From Nematostella vectensis (lineage: Eukaryota > Cnidaria > Anthozoa > Actiniaria > Edwardsiidae): a stretch of DNA of 64,000 nt. Under the pieces are notes generated by a model, which saw nothing but the letters and a program-made list of their open reading frames with translations, did not search any database and was not told where the DNA came from. Positions 47,871 to 56,696 of the stretch are shown piece after piece (position 1 is the first letter of the stretch; every line of letters begins with the position of its first letter). A program made the translations under genes and the position numbers. The DNA is taken from contig NC_064035.1 in assembly GCF_932526225.1 (NCBI RefSeq), positions 21,257,969-21,321,968 on the forward strand, written 5' to 3'.

Positions 47871-48103
47871 CCAGTCCCTACCTCTAGATGACAACTCGCT
47901 AGTGTCCTATTGTTAGCCACCGAAAATGTGTTGTATAGGAATGGGTTTGCTGTTTGAGAATCCTCATTGGCGTCATTGGATTATTCACATGAAGACGTGC
48001 CTGGGACGATTGATTCCACCAGTTATCTTAAAGCTTCCAGTTTGTGCTCTTAGTGAGTTGGTCCGCTCGACCATCTCCCTCAGGTAACTCCATTTATGAG
48101 GTT
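47871..48103. other. Spacer between polymerase and capsid genes
   Basis: No convincing frame was read. It could hold the decayed N-terminus of the polymerase and the end of the capsid gene. Confidence 0.35.
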
Positions 48104-48529
48104 TCAAAATTTAACTATATACATGCCCTCACCTTCTGGATTGAAGATGATTCGTGGCACCCACAGTTTGAATTTCATTATAACGACTCGGCATTCCGCC
48201 CCTGCGTGAGTCGCGTCACTATTTCTAGTGATTTGTATCTCAACTTTTGTATTTGGCATAAGTTGGTCTTCGAACCCTCCAAAGAAAGAGTACCTAAGGA
48301 GAGAGATTTCAGCGTTGACAGTTCTAGATGTCCCAAGCAAAGCCTTCCAAACAGCAAAGCCCTTATTATAACGCGCTTGGGACGGTCTCTCCTCAGAAGA
48401 CCTAGTAGTGTCTAGGAAGTAAAATTCGTTTGATCCTGTCGTTCGAGCATATAAAGTGTCGTACTCAAGTACGACTTGATATTGAGGGTGTGATCCGCCT
48501 GTGTGTTGTCGTAGACTGGATCGAGTCAA
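48104..48529 (-). pseudogene. Polinton capsid-type protein (F54H12.2-like), C-terminal fragment
   Basis: The minus frame has the run AEISLLRYSFFGGFEDQLMP followed by NTKVEIQI and KLWVPRIIF. This matches the middle of the F54H12.2-like protein family that is common in animal genomes and linked to Polinton capsids. The N-terminal half (usually a GGPIEF-type start) is missing. Assignment as major capsid is from memory of the family and is less sure than its Polinton origin. Confidence 0.62.
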
Positions 48530-48638
48530 AAAAGCCCCCGCCGTAGATATTCTTCAATACGTATCTACCCACATCAGGGTCTTATACTCATGTTGAAAAC
48601 TCATTCGATTAGATTAGATTAGACTAATATATCGACGA

Positions 48639-49198
48639 CAGGATTAGAGTCATGTGCCATTCAATACCGTTGATTGGACGACCAATAGAATCCACGACGT
48701 AGAATCTCATACAACTAATTCGACTGACATTGTCTGTCGGTATGAAAAATAGCGTATTAATTTTGTCCTCCTCATGTCCAGCTCATATTTATCGCCGACT
48801 ATGACGACGACTTTGTAGGTAGTGAGGACGAATACGATGTCGATATAGAATTTGTCTTTACCATAAGCAGCCCCTCCATGACCGATTTTATATCCTGATG
48901 TAGAAAATCGTTCAGATCGTGATATGAGTACTTCCCACTCGGAAAGGTGACGGTTGTCAAAGTCGCCCGACCATCAGGTGAGTACTTGACACTATCGTTC
49001 CCAGGGGGTTGGGTCGGGGTTGATGTTATGCCAGCTGTAGGTCATCGATATCTTGTCGACGGCGATCTCGTGTTTGGCGTCGTTAGAAAGCCGTAATGAC
49101 GGGTTCATCTTGTTAGTGAAATCATCGGGTCGGCTGACGCCACGTGCCTCGCGATCACGAGATGAGATGTACACAGCTCTCTCTACAATATTCTCCAT
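48639..49198 (-). pseudogene. Polinton second capsid-related protein, frameshifted
   Basis: It starts at ATG 49198 with VYISSRDREARG, then HEIAVDKISMTYSWHNI. A frameshift at about 48995 leads into DSVKYSPDG and YSYHDLNDFLHQDI. Further shifts reach FFIPTDN and a C-terminus GRPINGIEWHMTLILSS at about 48640. The succession is that of a widespread Polinton structural protein, probably the minor capsid (penton) component. It directly follows the 80-residue gene, as in an operon-like cluster. Confidence 0.65.
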
Positions 49199-49441
49199 CT
49201 ATACAAGGTAGTTAGATAATAGTTCTCCAAGTTGACCGTTTGAGATAACATCCAACCTCCTCAGGACATGAGCGATTTCGGAGAACTCACCCTTGACCGA
49301 TTCATTACCCGCTTGAATCGAACCACCAAGTAATTCCAACCTAGATTGAAGATTTTTGGGATCTTTATAGTACATCACACCTGAACCAATTTTTTGAATA
49401 CTTCTTTGAGGTTCTATGTATTGGGAGCTCACCTCGCTCAT
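49199..49441 (-). CDS. Small Polinton protein, 80 aa
   Basis: An intact frame from ATG 49441 to a stop immediately before the ATG of the capsid-related gene. It contains GSGVMYYKDPKNLQSRLELL. Small proteins with this GSG(V/I)-YY pattern occur next to capsid genes in Polintons as I recall them. The preceding gene's stop overlaps its start (TAAATG), so the three minus-strand genes are tightly packed. Function unknown. Confidence 0.55.
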   Translation of the reverse strand: MSEVSSQYIEPQRSIQKIGSGVMYYKDPKNLQSRLELLGGSIQAGNESVKGEFSEIAHVLRRLDVISNGQLGELLSNYLV

Positions 49442-50080
49442 TTAGCTCGTTGAATACCATTTTAGAAAGGTCGCTGTACTTTTTACTACTTTTGAATGCT
49501 TTGTGAGTATATATATTGTATCGAAGTCGACTCTCTTGTCATACACCTTCTGACCGTCCTTATGGGCTATCAGTCTGAGGTGACCCATATGCTTTGGCAC
49601 CCCCTCCCTAAAAGACTCTAACCTCGCCCTATACCTCTGTATCGTATCAATTGTTTTACTGAAGTCTTTTATCACACCAGCATGTTTATCCCTAGACTTC
49701 TCAGTTCCAGTGAGGCTTCCCTTCTTCGGCCCTAGCACCCTATTCATTTCACCACTTCTATCCAACATCTTCCCAACTGTTGTACCATCACGCATCTGCC
49801 TATCCCACACTACACACAGTAAAAGAAGCCCAACGTCACTCAGAATCTTCTTATCATCGTCGGTGAAGCCACTGTCCAAACCCACCATCTTGGACACAGC
49901 AGCCTTGCTTCCATAGGTGATAACCGGCCTCTCTGGATACGCTATTGGTCTACTCACAGAGTCTACATACTTCTCTCTAAGATCGCTTATCTCCTCTATC
50001 TCCTTATCCAACTTCTCAACCAAGGGCTTGAACACCTCTCTTTCATCCTCATACTCACTCAAGAACCTAGAGCAGTCGAA
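49442..50080 (-). pseudogene. Polinton-associated minus-strand protein, 5' truncated
   Basis: The long open frame lacks a convincing start. Its coded look begins near 50080 (YEDEREVFKPLVEKLDKEI) and runs to a stop overlapping the next ATG. It is helical and charged with no recognised domain. Upstream of about 50080 the same DNA codes for the packaging ATPase on the opposite strand, so the original 5' end has been lost at a rearrangement junction. Confidence 0.5.
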
Positions 50081-50361
50081 ATACCAAGACCTCATCCACA
50101 CCTTTAGCGATATCAGCGACCATACTGGGTACGACGTCATAGAGTGCAGTAGTGATGACTTCATCCCTGTTGGGGGAGTTAGACGATAAGGCACAAAAAA
50201 CAATCATTTTCCATGACTTCGTGTGTGAGAAAAACCAAAGGCCCATCATCGACTACTTCATCAGAGGACGACATAAAAATTGCAGCGTGATATACCTTTC
50301 CCAATCCTACTATAAGACACCATAGGACGTCAGGTTAAACTGCAACCATTTCTGCGTCTAG
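50067..50361 (+). pseudogene. Polinton genome-packaging ATPase (FtsK/A32-like), C-terminal fragment
   Basis: The frame begins with YDVIECSSDDFIPVG, shifts by one base in the G run at about 50170-50175, and continues with KTIIFHDFVCEKNQ (Walker B region; the family has Asp-Asp where His-Asp is seen). It then has YFIRGRHKNCSVIYLSQSYY, a hallmark stretch of these ATPases. An in-frame TAG lies at 50323. The P-loop half is absent. The protein would pump DNA into the virion. Confidence 0.78.
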
Positions 50362-50853
50362 GAGCCAGAAACTTCTACGGCCAAGTTTAGTATAATGTAT
50401 TATTATAATATGAATATTCAATGCACAAGATTTGAATCTTGGTGTCCAAGGTCCTCGGGGCGAGCAAGGGCCGCCAGGGGCACCAGGTAGGGACGGGAGC
50501 TCAGGAACAAACCCATCGTCGTCGGTCAGGTTGATACAGACGTTTGGAGTGTGAGTGGTGCCATCAATATAGGCTTTGACATGACAAAATGTGATCTTGT
50601 TATCTTCACTTTCAAATGGGTTAAGTCGATAAACTTAGTATCAGAGACACAATATGCAACCCGGACGGCAACGATCAAATCAGTCGGTCAAACACTAGAG
50701 TTCTATAGCGATGTCGAGCAGGCCCAAAACCCCATTTACATGATCAAACTGGAGGTCACATCCACCAACAGGCACAACAGCAGGCACACCATTAGGCACA
50801 AAAACCTAGTAACAAGATCAAGATTAGAGAGAACAAAACAAAAGACTGATTAA
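50362..50853 (+). pseudogene. Collagen-like fibre protein A, frameshifted
   Basis: Seven Gly-X-Y triplets (GVQGPRGEQGPPGAPGRDG region, about 50447-50515) are followed after a one-base shift by a beta-rich head (MTKCDLVIFTFKWVK) to a stop at 50853. Collagen stalk plus globular head is a fibre or adhesin layout found in Polinton-like elements. No start codon was assigned. Confidence 0.6.
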
Positions 50854-50854
50854 G

Positions 50855-51559
50855 GTGCAAGGGCTTAAATTCGGCGAGGTTGGTATCCCACTGACAGACC
50901 AAAAGGTAGAGTCAACCGACTATGACACTACCATATCAAGCGGTCAATATAACCACAAGTTTAATAGTTTAACTGAATGGATTGTGGCGTGTGTCCAACT
51001 AAGCACCGACAACTATGGGTCGTTCACCATGGTACAGTTCCCAAACATCAAAAACACACCCTTCGCTACAAAATTGGTAAATTCGAACCAACTGATACCA
51101 GCTACAACTTCAAACAGACGCTATCAAACGTGACAATTAAAATACGAATTATTGCGGAGTTCACTTTTAAACAAGGCTTGCAGGGGCCTAAGGGTATGCG
51201 AGGGCCGCCAGGTGTGAGGGGAGACATGGGTGACGAAAGTTGGCTGAGGTTTCAAATCGCTAAGACCAGCATGACGGCGCTTTACAGGAGTGGGGAATGG
51301 GGAGCTGATGACTTATAACCCAACCGATCCGACCTTAAGGACTCTCTTCTTCGTCGACACACAGCTCAAGGAGCCCTCTGGGGGATCGCACTACTATAGA
51401 CACTCTTTCAAATGGGTGTCGTTCAATACTATATACCCAATAATCTACAGCCCGACCAAGAGAATAGCCTTCGAGCTTGAGGCATTACGGAAAGACGTAA
51501 TATTCAACATAGTAGAAAACACACGTCAGAGTGACCGAAGTGTCCAGTTACCACGCTAG
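50855..51559 (+). pseudogene. Collagen-like fibre protein B, frameshifted
   Basis: An N-terminal beta-rich section (NSLTEWIVACVQ, FTMVQFPNIKNTPFATK) is followed in a second frame by a collagen run (GLQGPKGMRGPPGVRGDMGD near 51174) and in a third by a further domain (FKWVSFNTIYPIIY) to a stop at 51559. Two shifts are needed. It has the same style as its neighbours, probably as tandem fibre genes. Confidence 0.55.
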
Positions 51560-52179
51560 TCTACAGGGACTAAAGGGTTATAAGGGCGATCCACTAACAT
51601 ACGATGATCTAACACCCCAACAAATCGACGCACTCAGACCTGGACAAAGATCATATACCACAGACAACGCATTGTGATTTCTAAACAACCAAAGCCTTTG
51701 GAGCTCAACATCAAGTAACCTGAAAATAATTTGAGGAGCCTATATATCAAAAGGGCTGTACCCTAAACATCAGGGCTTCTATCTAGTAGACGATATCCCA
51801 AATGGGGCAATAGCCATCTCTCAACCTATCAATAACACTACCGGACTGACAGTATCTAGAGGCTACACCATTCGAATTGAGTGCTGATGCATAGACCCAA
51901 ATGTGATGCTTACGATGGGAACCATCAACATCCAAACGGCTGGGTGGGGCTTCCGTGGGGGTAGCATTAAGAGAGGCGCCATAAGGAAAGCCAGGCTACC
52001 AATTCACTGAGGCTGTAACTTCATAGGTACTATCACTTTCACCGTCTCACATAACTCACCAGGCCCCCCAAAAATCCAGGTGTATGCCATCGGCATCGAA
52101 AGCGAAACGGTGGCGAACTATCAAGCGAGTGAGTCAGGCGCTAACGATGTAGGAAATAGTGCCCGTATAGCCTCATAAA
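51521..52179 (+). pseudogene. Collagen-like fibre protein C with four in-frame TGA codons
   Basis: After GLKGYKGDP and TYDDLTPQQIDALRPG the frame stays in register for about 200 codons to TAA at 52179. It is interrupted only by TGA at about 51674, 51732, 51885 and 52008. No indel is needed. The contexts (for example IEC*CIDPN and PIH*GCNF) fit a lost Trp or Arg. The end of gene B overlaps its beginning. It is probably a receptor-binding fibre. Confidence 0.55.
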
Positions 52180-52180
52180 G

Positions 52181-52690
52181 AGCAAATCACATACACAAAC
52201 CCCTAAGAGTGTTTGGAAATGGGGGTTGGAGGGAGGAAATGGTTTCAACATCAGTCTAGGGTTGAAGAACAGCCGAAACATAGTTAAACTAACTGAGAAT
52301 TTAGTCCTATACCGCACGGAGATCAGTGCTGTGCCTATTGACTAGATCTTCTACTTCTCTTGGAAGCGGAGAGTGTGGGGTGGCCCCGAAACATTTATTG
52401 GGCATAACATTTTAGCGTCTAGTAACCAAGTAGGTGCCTTTTGGGGTGTGATCATGCCGAAGAACCACCTACACACAAGCACTGGTGTAGTATTTGACAA
52501 CCCTCAGACACTTTCATCTGTGGCATACCAGTTGTACGTATGGAGGTCAAACCATACCATTCTCCACATCAACACCGAGACGGGCGCAAGCCCAGCGCTT
52601 TTCACTAGAAATGTAATGTGTGAGGAGCTATCCGGCGATGTTGAGTGCATGTACGACAGCACAAAACAGGCGTACATTGAAATTGTCTAA
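52181..52690 (+). pseudogene. Fibre head protein D with one TAG
   Basis: A single frame of about 170 codons (SVWKWGLEGGNG, then RVWGGPETFIGH and SNQVGAFWGVIMP) ends at TAA 52690. It is broken once, by TAG near 52343. It is beta-rich with several Trp and resembles the globular ends of the preceding genes. No collagen triplets are present. Confidence 0.5.
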
Positions 52691-52702
52691 CTATATAGTA
52701 TA

Positions 52703-53127
52703 ATGGACATTATGTACAAAGCAAAACCACACGAGAGAGGTGCCCAAATTTACCCAACCATCCCAACCGAGGAAGACAATAGTAATAGTTTCAGACTAAA
52801 ACAAATCTGTTCTATTAAGAACTCTATTAGCGCAAACCTCGAACACAGAGTTAGGAAAAAGTATGGTCGATTATAAATAAAATAGCTATCGGGTCAGGTT
52901 CTCTCTCAGTAGCCCCATCAGCTGGGGCATTGGGGACAGGGCTGATTGGGGTTGGGATCCCTGTGGCTGTACCTTTAGGAGTTCTGTCAGGTGTTAGTGC
53001 TATTGTTTCAACAGTCACGGCACCAGTTTCTAAAAGGCTATCGAAAAATGTACAGAAAAACGCAGACATCGTGATGCTTGCTAAATCTAAGTTGAGTTCA
53101 ATCGATGATTTTTTAGTAAATCATTGA
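52703..53127 (+). pseudogene. Polinton-associated hydrophobic glycine-rich protein
   Basis: An ATG at 52703 lies just after TATATAGTATA, a TATA-like box. The first 55 codons are charged. A shift near 52860 then leads into two hydrophobic Gly/Ala/Val-rich stretches (IAIGSGSLSVAPSAGALG and IPVAVPLGVLSGVSAIVS), followed by a Lys-rich helix ending at 53127. Eroded continuation to about 53340 is in other frames. The layout suggests a membrane-active or internal virion protein; it is known to me only as a recurrent companion of such elements. Confidence 0.5.
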
Positions 53128-53340
53128 CCGAGAACTAAATATCATCGGACGAATTCAATCTCATTATCAGAGGCTGAAAAATATAATGAAATAAGAGAGT
53201 AGATACGGGAAAAGGTATATAAACGCTCACCTCAGTTAAGAAAAAAAAAACGAGGACCATATCCGAGAACAGATTATGATAGAAATGTGAGACAAACTAA
53301 GCAAAACTTTAGCATAAGGTTTTATTATGATAAGAGAAAA

Positions 53341-53531
53341 ATGGTGATCACTTCGTCTCCACACGTTCAGTTACAAACTCACTACCATGAATGAACGTCC
53401 ATCCCAGATGATCAAAATCCGTTTCCATAACCCTTCATAATATTCCAGTGTTCTATGACTGATATATTCTATACATTGTCTCATACCCATCTTTTCATCT
53501 TTCAATTGAACCAATTTGTAGAGAATAAACT
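53341..53531. other. Spacer, nothing recognised
   Basis: Convergent 3' ends of the hydrophobic-protein remnant and the zinc-ribbon gene meet here. Confidence 0.4.
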
Positions 53532-53927
53532 TTATCTGAATATATCGTTTCTAGTAAACAATTTATTCATAGCCGTCTCAACTATTCCGAATCTCCTGAG
53601 TATGTCGTGCTTACTCCCTTCTAAGTCAAAATCAAACAACACATTTTCTAGATAGAACTTCCTTTGGTACATCGACTTGCTATACAACCTATACTTATTC
53701 ACATGAAAATCAACATACTCGACGGCATAGTCGTATCCATGGTGAACACCACAATTTCTACACACATTAGCTCCATTGTCATTCACCATATCCTGCCCAT
53801 CACAACATGCCTCAAACCTCGCCGACTCTCCCCTAGTTACACACTCCGCTATCTCTCGATCACAAAATGGACAATCGTAATATCCCTCTTCTTCTAATGC
53901 CATATGGATCCCTCTATTACAATCCAT
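53532..53927 (-). CDS. Zinc-ribbon protein, possible late transcription factor
   Basis: From ATG 53927 the intact frame gives 131 residues. Two cysteine pairs, CPFC near residue 18 and CRNCG near residue 57, form a zinc ribbon. It is followed by YRLYSKSMYQRKFYLENVL. A ribbon plus Y-x-R-K-x-H/Y-x-x-N-x-L helix is reminiscent of VLTF3-like or TFIIB-like viral late factors, which is inference. A TATA-like ATTATATAG and a triplicated CRE segment lie just upstream on the minus strand. The following pseudogene at 54236-54613 might be related or an upstream companion. Confidence 0.55.
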   Translation of the reverse strand: MDCNRGIHMALEEEGYYDCPFCDREIAECVTRGESARFEACCDGQDMVNDNGANVCRNCGVHHGYDYAVEYVDFHVNKYRLYSKSMYQRKFYLENVLFDFDLEGSKHDILRRFGIVETAMNKLFTRNDIFR

Positions 53928-53939
53928 TCTATATAATAA

Positions 53940-54150
53940 CACAAGAGATTACATTCTCATGTGACGTCACGGCACAGCTGTGCCGGTCTACATAAAAGTT
54001 CTACAAGAGACCACATTCCTCTGTGACGTCACGGCACAGTTGTGCCGGTCTACATAAAAGCCCCACAAGAGATCACATTCCTCTGTGACGTCACGGCACA
54101 GCGCCGCCAGCCTACATACAAGTTCCACAAGAGACCACATTCCCCTATTC
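53940..54150. promoter_or_regulatory. 62-bp tandem repeat with CRE motifs upstream of the zinc-ribbon gene
   Basis: About 3.4 copies with GTGACGTCACGGCACAG at 53961, 54023 and 54085. Each contains the palindromic CRE TGACGTCA, an imperfect dyad GGCACAGCTGTGCC, and ACATAAAAG. They lie immediately upstream of the minus-strand gene starting at 53927 and may be a duplicated promoter or enhancer. Confidence 0.65.
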
Positions 54151-54235
54151 ACTAATTTGGAGGAGGCATAGAACCTCAACGCATAAGCATATTTGAGGAA
54201 TATTTTTAATAAACGCAAACCTTTTTAAAACCAAC

Positions 54236-54613
54236 TTACTTACCCAACCGCACAACCACGTCTCTCGGTTCCACACCGCCATTTCGGGCAACTGTATCAC
54301 TGTACTTTTGACGCATGTCCTCACCAGCACGCTCTATAACCTTTCTCCAAAATTACCATTGCTCTCTCCACACTATCGCCCTCGATATGCGAACGCTGCC
54401 TATACTAGCAACGTCCTTCAAACCGTAGAACCTTAGCAACATATACAGAAGGAAGCTCACGTCGAACCGAAAATCAATCCGCCTCCGAATCATGTCGACT
54501 GTTCTCACTATCGACTCTTGGATATAAACGGGAAAGTCTCACTTCTCGCCAATCAACTCTAACTTCTTCTTAACAAGACGCCTTCTCCGCACTACAGACT
54601 TTTCATCAGCCAT
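54236..54613 (-). pseudogene. Unknown Polinton-region protein, two breaks
   Basis: From ATG 54613 the minus frame reads a basic start (VVRRRRLVKKKLELIGEK), then TGA, then FPVYIQESIVRTVDMIRRRI and FLLYMLLRFYGLKD. A TAA follows near 54345; a one-base shift would bypass it. The stop is at 54236. It is helical with no recognised domain. It reads in the same direction as the zinc-ribbon gene and shares its upstream side. Confidence 0.45.
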
Positions 54614-54689
54614 GTATATACATACACTAGACAACTCTACAGAGTTACTATAAAATGAAAAACATATAGTTTCCAAGAAACGAATGCCT

Positions 54690-54857
54690 TACTGTTACCA
54701 CATTGTGGAATCCACTAATTTATTCATATACTGTTAACACATTATGGAATCTAATAATATATTCAATCATATAGAAGTCACTAATCTATTCATATGCTGT
54801 CACCACACTATGGAATCCACTAATTTATTCATATACTGTTACCACATTATGGAATCC
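54690..54857. repeat. 39-bp AT-rich repeat, four copies
   Basis: Copies contain ACTGTTACCACATTATGGAA followed by TCCACTAATTTATTC. One copy carries an insertion of about 30 bp. The array directly precedes the hairpin at 54869. Confidence 0.7.
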
Positions 54858-54868
54858 TTCCGCTGGTG

Positions 54869-54940
54869 AGTAGTATAGACTTGGCTTGGTTCAGTGCATT
54901 TTCGTGAAAGTGCGCTGGAACCGCCAAGTCCTATACTACT
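54869..54940. repeat. 72-nt near-perfect hairpin beginning AG and ending CT
   Basis: The left arm AGTAGTATAGACTTGGC pairs with GCCAAGTCCTATACTACT on the right, and the inner arms GGTTCAGTGCA and TGCGCTGGAACC continue the stem around a TTTTCGTGAAAG loop. Only one bulge and a few mismatches occur. It lies just beyond the last Polinton-type gene. Polinton termini begin with AG, so it could be a collapsed terminal repeat, but no second copy was found. Confidence 0.6.
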
Positions 54941-56314
54941 GACTTCATTAAGAACAAAACTATCCATATTTCATGAACGAAACATCAAATGACAACCAAT
55001 CTTGGTATGTGTTATGAAGGTGTCACTAGAAGCAAAAATAAGCTGACGTCTTCAAAATAAAAAATACCTATATTTCATCAAAGAAACATTGTAACCAAAC
55101 TCGATAGGTGTCATGTATGTTTCAAGTGGGGTGCAATGAGATGGTCACGTGACATCATCGATGACGTCACTTAAAGTAAAACTACCCTGACGTCAAAAAC
55201 AGAATTATAATAATAATATTTAAAATTTCGTAAATTATTAAGGGGAAATAAAGCAAAGGTTTGGTCGTTTGGAGCTACGCTTTTAGGCAATGCCTAAATC
55301 TATATGCTATCCAAGAAATTTTGGTATGCCCATGAATCACTGCACGTTACTATGCATACATTCTCCAGTGCAACCTCATTTGAAATAGATAACTCAAAAA
55401 TCGCAAATCCATCACCTTTCAATCTCCCATTCAGAGTTGAAAACAAAACTTCCAATTCGTACTTCTACCAAATGTACGGGTTTTTCAATGCTTTTGCCTT
55501 TATAGTTTGTCTTCTTTAAGGGCTTTGAGCTCACGCGGTAAAAATACTAGTGTTTCACGCTGCTTTTGATTACAACCAAAGTTTTAAAGGGACACTGCAT
55601 GCTAAATATGATTTAGTCTTCAAATATGAGTTGTTTGACGATAAAAAGGAGTTTGCGGGAGTTTTCGCGCGGTTATTCGCTTTATTTGAGAAAAAAAAAA
55701 CAAGAAAAGTGCCGAAAAACGCCGCTTGGTACGTCGGCGCAAAAACTACCAGCGGTGTACCCAAGTGGTGGGGATATTGCCAAGGTAACAAATCATCTAC
55801 TGCGCATGTCATTCCAAAGTCACTAAAGAAGAAAGAAGAAAGTTTTCTTCGTTACTTCAACTAGCCAGGCAAAACAATGCCCAAATGAGTTCTTCATGGC
55901 TATATTGTCCAGGACCCAGATGCATGCAAGGGTTGCTAAATAATTGTGGTTATGTATTGATCTTCTGAGCTTTTGAAGTATGGTTCGATATGGTTCAGAT
56001 ATGGTTCAATCAACCATCAACTCTCCCGGGTTTTCTTGCAGGTCAATAATAACCTGAACCTCATTTGATTTTTACCAAAAAAAGTCAACTGCTATTGGGT
56101 TTCACCTCTTTTTTTCCAGTCTTATTTTCTTTAAATAGTATTTTACTTAGTATTTAACCCTTACTTAATAGAATAGTTACCCTATAGAATCACATATGTA
56201 ACCTAGCTGATTTAATCACTTTTCCTACTCCCTAAGCTTTTTATTTCAAAACTACCACTACATTTACGGCATAACTAAAAAGAGGAACCGGCGGAACCAG
56301 TATATTTCGCTTAG
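54941..56314. other. Intergenic, no supported gene
   Basis: The stretch contains a GTCACGTGACATCATCGATG segment followed by ACGTCAC near 55146 (E-box plus CRE again) and the second copy of the palindromic TTTAGGCAATGCCTAAA repeat at 55271-55313. Open frames at 55304-55864 lack ATG starts or family resemblance. Confidence 0.5.
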
Positions 56315-56696
56315 TTATAGGGGTAGGGATGTCAAATTGCATATGAATGAATGTCAAATATGCGTAGCGCACTTGCCATTACTGAAGTTATTTTTGCAAT
56401 TCACAACGGAATATTTAATCGGCTCGCATTGCGTTTTTTTTTTTTTCGCTACAGTACGCCGAGTGGTCCTAAGGCTATTAAGCCAATTGAATTATCAATC
56501 GCCGCTATTATCGCCTTCCCTTACTGACAGAATCTGTTACTGATCAACGTCGGTAGTGGCAACACAAAGAAAAGTATTAAGACAAACCACCAGTCACGTT
56601 TGGACAGATAGAAAAAAAACCGGGTTCGGATTTCTGTAGAGATTAGAATGAAAATAAATCGTATTCCTTGTACATCCCTACCCCTATACCTAACGT
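56315..56696. mobile_element. Probable MITE with inverted ends
   Basis: GTTATAGGGGTAGGGATGT at 56315 is repeated in inverted form as ACATCCCTACCCCTATACC ending at 56692. The segment after the left end (AAATTGCATATGA, then GAATGTCAAATATGCG) also occurs near 57205, so the sequence is dispersed. No target duplication was defined. Confidence 0.55.

Larger units (their letters stand above)
45100..54615. mobile_element. Decayed Polinton/Maverick element
   Basis: A gene set diagnostic of Polintons is collected here: protein-primed DNA polymerase B, packaging-ATPase fragment, capsid-related proteins, collagen-like fibre genes and small accessory genes. The polymerase and capsid genes read on the minus strand and the ATPase and fibres on the plus strand. 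No retroviral-type integrase or adenovirus-type protease was found. Most genes carry frameshifts or stops, so the copy is dead. The true ends and TIRs were not established; the limits given are those of the recognised genes. Confidence 0.78.

Noticed and set aside
54869-54940. tRNA-like gene at the hairpin
   Set aside because: It is one long stem, without cloverleaf arms or box A/B promoter matches.
55304-55864. Two adjacent open frames, one Lys-rich
   Set aside because: Neither has a convincing start, splice context or family resemblance.
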